A stretch of DNA of 5,225 bases. Origin: a bacterium (lineage in GTDB: Bacteria > Pseudomonadota > Alphaproteobacteria > Caulobacterales > Hyphomonadaceae). The translations under genes were made by a program, and so were the position numbers. The stretch covers positions 1 through 5,225 of the forward strand of contig JAVBYB010000061.1 of assembly GCA_030824255.1 (NCBI GenBank). The letters run 5' to 3'. Within the stretch, counting starts at the first letter, position 1, and every line of letters starts with the position of its first letter. Shown piece after piece: positions 1 to 5,225 of this stretch. A model generated the notes under the pieces. It was not told the origin of the DNA and did no database searches. It was given only the letters and a program-made list of their open reading frames with translations.

Positions 1-1
1 G

Positions 2-1075
2 TCCGAAGGCAAGTCTGCAACCGGCGACGAGAAGGCGCCGCTGGTCAAAGAGGAAGTCGACGAGGAGGCGATTGCCGCCGTTGTCTCGCGCTGGACCGGC
101 GTGCCGGTCGACAAGATGATGGAAGGCGAGCGCGAGAAACTTCTTGGCATGGAGGACAACCTGCGCAAGCGCGTTGTCGGCCAGGACGACGCGCTGGAGA
201 TCGTCGCCAATGCGGTGCGCCGCGCACGCGCAGGCCTGCAGGACCCGAACCGCCCCATCGGCAGCTTCATCTTTGTCGGCCCCACGGGCGTCGGCAAGAC
301 CGAGCTGACGAAAGCGCTGGCTGAATTCCTGTTCGATGATGAGCACGCCGTGCTGCGTCTCGACATGTCGGAATACATGGAGAAGCACGCTGTCTCCCGC
401 ATGATCGGCGCGCCTCCGGGCTATGTCGGTTACGAGGAAGGCGGGGCGTTGACCGAAGCGGTGCGGCGCAGGCCTTATCAGGTGATCCTGTTCGACGAGA
501 TCGAGAAGGCGCACCCGGACGTGTTCAACACACTGCTGCAGGTTCTTGACGACGGGCGCCTGACCGACGGCCAGGGTCGCACGGTGAACTTCAACAACAC
601 CGTCATCATCATGACGTCCAACCTCGGCGCGCACGCGCTGGCGGAAGACAAGTCGGAGGGCGAAATCTCCGGCCATGCACGTGACGCGGTGATGGAGGCG
701 ATCCGCTCGCACTTCCGTCCGGAGTTCCTGAACCGCATCGACGAGATCGTGTTCTTCAAGCGGCTGGGCCGTGGCGAGATCGACCGCATCGTCGGCGTGC
801 AGCTGAAGCGCCTCGAGAAAATCCTCGCCGACCGCCGCATGACCATCAGCGTCAACGATGAGGCGATGCACTGGCTGTCCGAGCGTGGCTACGATCCGGT
901 CTATGGCGCGCGCCCCTTGAAGCGCGTGATCCAGAAAGAGCTGCAGGACCCGCTGGCCCGCCGTATCCTTGAAGGCCGCATCAAGGATGGCGACGACATC
1001 AAGGTGACCGTCGAGGGAACGGTGCTGTCGCTTAATGGCGTTCCGGCCGAAATCAAACGAGCCGGGCTCAACTAG
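2..1075 (+). CDS. clpB: ATP-dependent disaggregase ClpB, C-terminal part (5' end outside window)
   Basis: ClpB is a cytoplasmic hexameric AAA+ chaperone that, with DnaK/DnaJ/GrpE, pulls polypeptides out of heat-induced aggregates. The frame is open from base 2, so 357 residues are visible, against about 860 for the whole protein; the N-domain, D1 and most of the coiled-coil M-domain lie upstream. The visible part starts at the M-domain/D2 junction ([13 protein letters not shown], bases 80-118) and contains all of D2: Walker A GPTGVGKT (278-301), pore-loop GYVG (419-430), Walker B VILFDE (482-499), sensor 1 TSN (614-622), the arginine finger in FLNRIDE (Arg at 734-736) and sensor 2 GARPLKR (905-925). 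No expected D2 residue is missing. The M-domain junction wording and the absence of a ClpP-binding IGF/L loop favour ClpB over ClpA or ClpC. The GTG at 101 is internal, since it encodes the Val of the conserved TGVPVDK stretch. No heat-shock promoter can be judged because the 5' end is missing. Confidence 0.97.
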   Translation, partial: SEGKSATGDEKAPLVKEEVDEEAIAAVVSRWTGVPVDKMMEGEREKLLGMEDNLRKRVVGQDDALEIVANAVRRARAGLQDPNRPIGSFIFVGPTGVGKTELTKALAEFLFDDEHAVLRLDMSEYMEKHAVSRMIGAPPGYVGYEEGGALTEAVRRRPYQVILFDEIEKAHPDVFNTLLQVLDDGRLTDGQGRTVNFNNTVIIMTSNLGAHALAEDKSEGEISGHARDAVMEAIRSHFRPEFLNRIDEIVFFKRLGRGEIDRIVGVQLKRLEKILADRRMTISVNDEAMHWLSERGYDPVYGARPLKRVIQKELQDPLARRILEGRIKDGDDIKVTVEGTVLSLNGVPAEIKRAGLN

Positions 1076-1100
1076 CGAGCCGCGTGAACGCGTGCTGCAG

Positions 1101-1133
1101 GGGCGGTGGAGCAATCCACCGCCCTTCGCTTTT
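1101..1133 (+). terminator. Intrinsic terminator of clpB
   Basis: A perfect 10-bp stem, GGGCGGTGGA (1101-1110) with TCCACCGCCC (1115-1124), is closed by the GNRA tetraloop GCAA and followed by TTCGCTTTT. It starts 25 bases after the clpB stop codon. The T-tract is interrupted (TTCGC before TTTT), so termination may be less complete than the stem suggests. Confidence 0.87.
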
Positions 1134-1295
1134 GCACACGAAATTTCCCGCCCAACGCGAGAATGAGGCGTGCCCCAGCGGCAGGATGTGTCGCTTGCAT
1201 GTCACACACCCCGCAAACACGCTCTCTATACGGAGGTATTAGGCGAGCGACATTGCGGCCATCAGCTGCACGCGACAGCTTGATGACATAACAGC

Positions 1296-1316
1296 GCCGC
1301 CCAGAAGATGGGCGGC
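1296..1316 (+). promoter_or_regulatory. 5'-UTR hairpin abutting the receptor's ribosome binding site
   Basis: GCCGCCC (1296-1302) pairs perfectly with GGGCGGC (1310-1316) around the 7-base loop AGAAGAT. The last paired base is immediately followed by the Shine-Dalgarno AGGGAG (1317-1322). There is no T-run, so it is not a terminator. A role in translation or mRNA stability is inference from position only. Confidence 0.45.
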
Positions 1317-1322
1317 AGGGAG
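1317..1322 (+). promoter_or_regulatory. Shine-Dalgarno fixing the receptor start at 1329
   Basis: AGGGAG lies 6 bases before ATG 1329. An in-frame ATG at 1308 would add MGGRELF, but it sits inside the hairpin loop without a comparable ribosome binding site. It would also put an acidic residue before the basic start of the signal peptide. The 1329 start is therefore preferred. Confidence 0.75.
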
Positions 1323-1328
1323 CTATTC

Positions 1329-3812
1329 ATGAAACTCAGGTCGCTGAAGTCCGTCATTCTCGCGGGCGTCGCCTTCACACCGCTACTGCTTGGCCAGGCC
1401 CTCGCGCAGGCGGCTCCCACGGGAGAGAACGTCGTCATCGTCACCGGCACGCGCGTGGCGGACCGGACTGCGCTGGATACCGCTGTCGCGGTAGACGTGG
1501 TGGGAACCGAGGCGCTCGAAAAGGGCGGCGTCACCGAAGTGAATCAGGCGCTGGCAGTGGCCCTGCCCTCGTTCAACTTCCCGCGCCCTGCGCTCAACGA
1601 TGGCACGGACACCGTGCGCCCGGCCGCCCTCCGCGGCCTCGCCCCCGACCAGACGCTGGTGCTGCTGAATGGCAAGCGTCGTCACTCGGCCGCGCTGGTG
1701 AACGTCAACGGCTCGATCGGTCGCGGCTCTTCCGCCGTCGACATGAACACCATTCCCACGGCCGCGATCTCCGCCGTCGAAGTGCTGCGTGACGGCGCGT
1801 CGGCGCAGTATGGCTCGGACGCCATCGCGGGCGTCATCAACCTGCGCCTGCGCGAAGAAAGCAGCGGCGGCGGTGCGGCTGTGTCGCTCGGCATGCGCGT
1901 TTCCGAATACACGACGCCGGTGACGCCGCCGGTTGCCGGCCTGCCGATCACGCCGGGACCCAGCGCCACGCGCGAAGTGCGCGACGGTCAGGTCTTCACG
2001 CTGAATGGCTGGAAAGGCCTGGCGCTCGGCGAGCAGGGCTTCCTCACGGTTGCAGGCGAAGTGAAACTGCAGAAGCGCTCCGAGCGCGACGGTTATGACT
2101 CGCGGCAGAACTATCCGCTCGTCGGCGGCGCATTTGATCCGCGCGAGGCGTCGACCGATCGCTTCAACGGCTGGACAGGCGAGCCGCAGATCGACCAGTA
2201 CACACTGTTCGCCAACGCCGGCTATGACTGGAACAACGGCGTGGAATCCTATGGCTGGGCCAGCTACCAGCATCGCGACTCGGTCTCCGCCGGCTTCTTC
2301 CGCCGTGCGCTCGACGCCCGCAACGTGATCGAGATCTATCCGAACGGCTTCCTGCCCAAGATCAACCCGACCGTGCAGGACGCCTCCGCCGCCACCGGCG
2401 TGCGCTTTGGCCTCGCCGACTGGGACATGGACGCCTCGGTTGTCTACGGCTCCAACCGTATGGAGTTCACGATCAAGGACACGCTGAACCGTTCGATCGG
2501 GCCAGCCTCCAAGACCTCGTTCGACGCCGGCGGCTTCCAGTACCAGCAGGTTGTCGCCAACCTGTCGGGTGTGAACCAGTATGAAGTTGGTCTTGCCTCG
2601 CCGCTCAACGTCGCGGCCGGCATCGAGGCCCGCCAGGAGTTCTATGAGATCTTCGCCGGCGAGCCCGACAGCTACCGCAATGGCGGCGTGCTGCTCGGCG
2701 GCGCTCCGACGGCATCGGGGGCACAGGTGTTCCCGGGCTTCCGTCCCGCTAACGAAGTGGACGAGGACCGCACGGCTATCGGCGTCTATGTCGATCTCGA
2801 AGCCAACGTCACGGACGCCCTGCTCGTCTCAGCCGCCCTGCGCGGCGAGTCCTATTCGGACTTCGGCGAGACGGCGACCGGCAAGATCGCGGCGCGCTAT
2901 GACTTCAACGACCAGTTCGGCATTCGCGGCTCCGTGCAGAACGGCTTCCGCGCCCCGTCGCTGCAGCAGCAGTTCTTCGCCACCACGTCGACCAACTTCA
3001 TCGGCGGCGTACCCTTCGACGTCACGACCTTCCCGGTCAACGACCCGATCGCGGTTGCTCTGGGCGCACAGCCGCTGAAAGCGGAAGAGGCGCTTAACTA
3101 CTCGCTCGGCGCCGTCTTCCAGATGGGCGACCTCAACGTGACGATCGACGCCTATCGCATCGATATCGACGACCGCATCGTGCTGTCCGAAAACCTGACG
3201 GCGGCGAATGTCCGCACCTACCTTGAATCGCAGGGCTTCATCGGCGCGGGCGGCGGCCGCTTCTTCATCAACGGCGTCAACACCGAAACGCAGGGCGTGG
3301 ATCTGGTTGCGAACTACGCCTTCCCGGAAACGTCGTTCGGCCAGTTCGATGTGACTTTCGGCCTCAACCTGTCGAACACCGATGTGACGGCCGTGCCGGA
3401 AATTCCGGTGCTGTCGACGCTTCCGCCGCCCGCGCCGATCCTGTTCGGCCGCGCCAACACGCTGACGTTCGAACAAGGCACGCCCGCCGACAAGGAAACG
3501 CTGTCGGTTGACTGGTCGTTCGGCCCGTTCGGCGCGACCGTCCGCGCGATCAGCTATGGCGAAGTCGTCCAGCCGGACAACAACCCGGCGTTCGACCACG
3601 TCCTGCCGCGCAAGACGATCCTCGATCTCGAAGGCCGTTGGGAGGTGACCGAAGCACTTACCGTCTCGGCTGGCGCCGACAACGTGTTCGACGAGTATCC
3701 GGATGCTTTCCCGTTCACGCTGAACTCGACGGGCAACACGCCGTACTCGAACTACTCGCCGTTCGGCTATTCGGGCCGCTTCGTCTATGTGAAAGCCGCG
3801 CTGGATTTCTAG
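1329..3812 (+). CDS. TonB-dependent outer-membrane receptor (substrate unknown)
   Basis: This 827-residue outer-membrane protein is predicted to import a ligand into the periplasm using TonB/ExbBD energy. Residues 1-26 or 1-28 form a signal peptide: basic MKLRSLK, a hydrophobic core, then ALA-QA-AP for signal peptidase I. A TonB-box-like stretch, ENVVIVTGTR, follows at 33-42. The plug domain spans about 45-175 and shows LRGLAPDQTLVLLNGKRRH (101-119), then VEVLRDGASAQYGSDAIAGVINL (150-172) of the standard plug end. The remaining roughly 650 residues are aromatic-rich alternating strands with Gly/Asn/Asp turns, typical of the 22-strand barrel. They include the late-barrel NGFRAPSLQQQF and the NVFDEYPD segment, and the protein ends in VKAALDF, the C-terminal Phe recognised by the BAM complex. 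Length and domain order are normal and no frameshift is seen. No adjacent gene names the ligand; siderophore, vitamin, peptide or sugar are all possible. Confidence 0.95.
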   Translation: MKLRSLKSVILAGVAFTPLLLGQALAQAAPTGENVVIVTGTRVADRTALDTAVAVDVVGTEALEKGGVTEVNQALAVALPSFNFPRPALNDGTDTVRPAALRGLAPDQTLVLLNGKRRHSAALVNVNGSIGRGSSAVDMNTIPTAAISAVEVLRDGASAQYGSDAIAGVINLRLREESSGGGAAVSLGMRVSEYTTPVTPPVAGLPITPGPSATREVRDGQVFTLNGWKGLALGEQGFLTVAGEVKLQKRSERDGYDSRQNYPLVGGAFDPREASTDRFNGWTGEPQIDQYTLFANAGYDWNNGVESYGWASYQHRDSVSAGFFRRALDARNVIEIYPNGFLPKINPTVQDASAATGVRFGLADWDMDASVVYGSNRMEFTIKDTLNRSIGPASKTSFDAGGFQYQQVVANLSGVNQYEVGLASPLNVAAGIEARQEFYEIFAGEPDSYRNGGVLLGGAPTASGAQVFPGFRPANEVDEDRTAIGVYVDLEANVTDALLVSAALRGESYSDFGETATGKIAARYDFNDQFGIRGSVQNGFRAPSLQQQFFATTSTNFIGGVPFDVTTFPVNDPIAVALGAQPLKAEEALNYSLGAVFQMGDLNVTIDAYRIDIDDRIVLSENLTAANVRTYLESQGFIGAGGGRFFINGVNTETQGVDLVANYAFPETSFGQFDVTFGLNLSNTDVTAVPEIPVLSTLPPPAPILFGRANTLTFEQGTPADKETLSVDWSFGPFGATVRAISYGEVVQPDNNPAFDHVLPRKTILDLEGRWEVTEALTVSAGADNVFDEYPDAFPFTLNSTGNTPYSNYSPFGYSGRFVYVKAALDF

Positions 3813-3838
3813 TTCGCCAAAGCCTCACATCAAACGAC

Positions 3839-3870
3839 AACGCGCCGTGGGAAACCACGGCGCGTTTTTT
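3839..3870 (+). terminator. Strong intrinsic terminator of the receptor gene, possibly bidirectional
   Basis: CGCGCCGTGG (3841-3850) pairs perfectly with CCACGGCGCG (3855-3864) around the GNRA loop GAAA, extended by AA/TT (3839-3840 with 3865-3866). It is followed by a run of six T (3865-3870) and begins 27 bases after the receptor stop. On the minus strand the same stem is followed only by TTGTCGTTTG, so it could act weakly on transcripts arriving from the convergent HNH gene. Confidence 0.93.
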
Positions 3871-3900
3871 CACAATTCTAGCACTCTTGAGATTGCCGTC

Positions 3901-3921
3901 CGGGAAGCGCGCAGCGCCCCG
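3901..3921 (-). other. Imperfect hairpin just after the HNH stop codon
   Basis: On the minus strand, CGGG-GCGC pairs with GCGC-CCCG around a 3-base loop, with a 2-base bulge (AA at 3905-3906 on +). It lies directly downstream of the HNH stop codon. There is no T-tract after it, so on its own it is not a convincing intrinsic terminator; it could be a 3'-end stabilising structure or chance in GC-rich DNA. Confidence 0.3.
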
Positions 3922-3923
3922 TT

Positions 3924-4661
3924 CTAGGCTCGCTCCTTTGCGATCATCTGATCACGATGCCTCGCCAGACACGCGGGATCAGGACGGAACCGTCGCGGCA
4001 GAGCAAGCTTTCGACCTTCAAAGAATGGTAGATTTTCGGAAGTTATCTTCAGTCGCTTAGACAGGATCATCGTCATGTCATCTTCAAACGAGATGAAGTG
4101 TTTGTCGAACGCGCGATCATGCAATGCATTGAGGCAAATGCCGTTGGTAGGTCTAACGCGCAAATCGACGTCTTCGGCCCATGGTACGATGTGACTGGCG
4201 ACTAGCAGTTCAGCCTGCGCGATCCCTGTCACAGCGCACTTGCTATCGTATGCCGCCAGTACCGCACGACGAAAGAAATCCTGATTCCTACGCCCCTTCG
4301 CGGTGTATTCGACGTCTCGGCCTTCCCTTAGCTCAAGTCGCGGCTCCGGCAAGGAGATCGCATAAGTTGAGTCCTTGATGCCAACGACGCGATCGAGGAA
4401 TGCAGCTGGAGCGGCAAAGAACTCAGCCCAGATTTCACGATCCGCTTCGCTGACATTGCTCATGCCTTTCTGCTCTATCGTTTCGTCCAACGACGCAAAG
4501 TTCACCATCTTCATACCGACCGAACCCGTCGTTCGACCGAGCGCGTTTGCCAACTCGATGATTTCGGGATTGGTGGAATGGATTCGACCAAAAGGGGTAC
4601 GGCAATAGAGCTCGACGGCGAGCATTAGTTCGGGACGAGTCCAAAGTTTGCCTTTCGCCAC
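3924..4661 (-). CDS. HNH endonuclease-like protein with N-terminal Myb/HTH-like segment
   Basis: This 245-residue predicted cytoplasmic DNA nuclease has no signal peptide or membrane segment. The C-terminal half (about 122-205) is an HNH domain of the HNH_2 (PF13391) type: RNQDFFRRAVL, CAVTGI at 142-147, SHIVPW with His157, NG at 173-174, then LNALHDRAFD with His181. His157, Asn173 and His181 are the likely ββα-metal residues, all present. There are no paired CxxC zinc knuckles. The N-terminal part (about 5-60) has WT-x-PEL-x-LAVELY, then NPEIIELANALGRTTGSV and KMVNFASLDE, which read like a Myb/SANT or helix-turn-helix DNA-binding unit. The GTG at 4661 is chosen because AGGAGG sits 5 bases upstream; the in-frame TTG at 4691 has no such signal. 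GC is about 54% (377 of 700 bases counted over 3961-4660), clearly below its neighbours, suggesting transfer. The substrate and any partner are unknown; a restriction/defence or mobile role is inference. Confidence 0.87.
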   Translation of the reverse strand: MAKGKLWTRPELMLAVELYCRTPFGRIHSTNPEIIELANALGRTTGSVGMKMVNFASLDETIEQKGMSNVSEADREIWAEFFAAPAAFLDRVVGIKDSTYAISLPEPRLELREGRDVEYTAKGRRNQDFFRRAVLAAYDSKCAVTGIAQAELLVASHIVPWAEDVDLRVRPTNGICLNALHDRAFDKHFISFEDDMTMILSKRLKITSENLPFFEGRKLALPRRFRPDPACLARHRDQMIAKERA

Positions 4662-4666
4662 GATTG

Positions 4667-4672
4667 CCTCCT
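4667..4672 (-). promoter_or_regulatory. Perfect Shine-Dalgarno that sets the HNH gene start to GTG 4661
   Basis: CCTCCT on the plus strand reads AGGAGG on the minus strand, 5 bases before GTG (4659-4661). This is the strongest ribosome binding site in the window and decides the start against the upstream in-frame TTG at 4691. No good -35/-10 pair is visible in the roughly 40 bases between the upstream terminator and this site. Confidence 0.85.
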
Positions 4673-4709
4673 GTGGACCAGGGTCAAGCAAGCCGTGCTC
4701 GCGCGCAAC

Positions 4710-4740
4710 AAAAAACCCGCCCCGGACTTCCGGAGCGGGT
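4710..4740 (-). terminator. Intrinsic terminator of the TonB_C-like gene
   Basis: Read on the minus strand, ACCCGCTCCGG (4740-4730) pairs with CCGGGGCGGGT (4725-4715) around the loop AAGT and runs into six T (4715-4710). The one non-Watson-Crick position (4721/4734) is a G-U wobble in minus-strand RNA but a C-A mismatch in plus-strand RNA, so both the stem and the T-run point to minus-strand use. It starts 26 bases past the stop codon at 4767. Confidence 0.92.
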
Positions 4741-4766
4741 TCGCTGTCTGCTTCAGTGGCGGTCGC

Positions 4767-5225
4767 TTAGGACTTCGATGCCTTGCCGAGTTTCAGCGGC
4801 ATGGAGAGGCCGGGCCAGTCGGTGGGCTGACCGCCCTTCTCGCCGGGCTTGAACGTCATGTTGCTGATCGCGTCGCTGATCGCCTCGTTATATTCCGGCG
4901 GCGTGCAGTTCGGCTGGATATCCTTCGGCGAGCCATTGGCGCCGACCGTGTATTTCACTTCGCAGACGCCTTCCTTCCCGATCTCCGAGATGGCGTCCTG
5001 GATGTCGCTGGCTTCGACGCCGGTTTCCATGACGGGGGATTTCTCGCCGCGCGGGTCAACGCCGCCTGCTCCCGTGCCGTAGTTGAAAACCTGGCGCATC
5101 GGGAAGGAGTCGAAGAACTCCCCGTCGAAGATTTCCGGCTCCCACTGGCCGGTCTCGATCGTGCGCACCACAAAGGGGGCCATCTCGGCATGCATGCAAT
5201 CGACCGTGATGTCTTTCGCCTTGCC
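4767..5225 (-). CDS. Periplasmic TonB C-terminal-domain protein with tandem repeats (5' end outside window)
   Basis: The frame stays open to the right edge, giving 152 visible residues. Residues 70-147 resemble a TonB_C (PF03544-type) fold: VCEVKYTVGANGSPKDI, a helix with EYNEAISDAI, then MTFKP and GGQPTD before a final hydrophobic strand. Residues 1-49 look like the second half of another copy: GKAKDITVDC, a helix, then WEP, DGE and a closing strand MRQVFNYG. The copies match at a constant offset of 97 residues over about 39 positions with no gap, including Cys10/Cys107. Cys88 and Cys107 could form a disulfide, fitting the periplasm. An internal ATG at 5195 is unlikely to be the start because the repeat already begins upstream of it. 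The signal peptide or membrane anchor would lie off-window. Whether it energises receptors like TonB, or is a TonB_C-fold protein with another role, cannot be told; the family match is moderate. Transcription ends at the terminator just downstream. Confidence 0.75.
   Translation of the reverse strand, partial: GKAKDITVDCMHAEMAPFVVRTIETGQWEPEIFDGEFFDSFPMRQVFNYGTGAGGVDPRGEKSPVMETGVEASDIQDAISEIGKEGVCEVKYTVGANGSPKDIQPNCTPPEYNEAISDAISNMTFKPGEKGGQPTDWPGLSMPLKLGKASKS

Larger units (their letters stand above)
1134..1328 (+). other. Leader/intergenic region before the TonB-dependent receptor
   Basis: These 195 bases separate the clpB terminator from the receptor start and must hold the receptor's promoter if the terminator works. 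The only AT-rich core is CTATAC/TATTAG at 1226-1242. A TTGCAT at 1195-1200 is too far from TATACG (26-base spacer) for a normal sigma-70 pair, so I do not call a promoter. No Fur-box-like palindrome or convincing small ORF is seen. The 3' end holds a hairpin and the ribosome binding site, listed separately. Confidence 0.5.

Noticed and set aside
478..855. 125-codon minus-strand open frame within clpB
   Set aside because: It lies opposite the conserved ClpB D2 domain, and its Ser/Arg-rich product has no motif.
1195..1232. Candidate sigma-70 promoter TTGCAT ... TATACG
   Set aside because: The 26-base spacer is far too long, and no better -35 sits 16-18 bases upstream of the TATA-like core.
1106..1291. 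Possible 61-codon gene between clpB and the receptor
   Set aside because: It starts inside the terminator stem of clpB, has no ribosome binding site, and its product shows no motif.
1383..2273. 296-codon open frame on the minus strand inside the receptor gene
   Set aside because: It is antisense to a well-supported receptor, and its product is low-complexity, rich in Arg/Ala/Val/His with no motif. Long antisense frames are expected opposite GC-rich genes with third-position bias.
2829..3599. 256-codon open frame on the minus strand inside the receptor gene
   Set aside because: Same reasoning: an Arg/Val/Glu/Asp-rich shadow product with no recognisable domain, opposite intact barrel coding sequence.
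3924..4661. Interpretation of the HNH gene as a group I/II intron-encoded homing endonuclease
   Set aside because: It is intergenic and does not interrupt a host gene, and no intron-like RNA domains or split coding sequence flank it.
3907..4707. Direct repeat GCGCGCA (3907-3913 and 4701-4707), considered as a target-site duplication around the HNH gene; GATTGCC at 3891 and 4662 likewise
   Set aside because: Seven-base matches are expected by chance in this length of GC-rich DNA, the positions do not bracket a clean unit, and no terminal inverted repeats or transposase are present.
4767..5195. Complete 142-residue protein starting at ATG 5195
   Set aside because: The frame continues open to the window edge, and the first repeat copy (GKAKDITVDC) begins upstream of this ATG, so it is internal.

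Overview
The window looks like a piece of a GC-rich alphaproteobacterial chromosome. ClpB and a Gram-negative outer-membrane TonB-dependent receptor are present. The receptor's plug wording (LRGLAPDQTLVLLNGKRRH type) is, from memory, common in Caulobacterales/Hyphomonadaceae, Sphingomonadales and Xanthomonads. A Hyphomonas-like source is my guess, not something the sequence proves.

Layout, left to right: (1) the 3' part of clpB on +, open at the left edge, closed by a strong GNRA-loop terminator (1101-1133). (2) A leader of about 195 bp with no convincing promoter but a GC hairpin touching the Shine-Dalgarno of the next gene. (3) A complete TonB-dependent outer-membrane receptor on + (1329-3812), with its own terminator (3839-3870). 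(4) A complete HNH-endonuclease-like gene on - (3924-4661) at about 54% GC, against about two-thirds GC in sampled lines of the receptor. (5) A minus-strand terminator (4710-4740) belonging to (6), a TonB_C-type protein on - that is open at the right edge. Its visible part holds two homologous copies of the fold, 97 residues apart without gaps.

The genes are separate transcription units rather than one operon: each of the three vertical-looking genes ends in its own intrinsic terminator. The receptor and the TonB_C-like protein belong to the same general world of TonB-dependent transport, but they are on opposite strands and are not obviously co-regulated. The HNH gene is the odd one out. It is low-GC, single, and confined between two terminators that belong to its neighbours, which suggests a laterally acquired accessory gene. 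It joins a short Myb/HTH-like N-terminal segment to an HNH nuclease domain, and is the best candidate here for something not well described. I see no CRISPR array, tRNA, rRNA, insertion sequence or attachment site.
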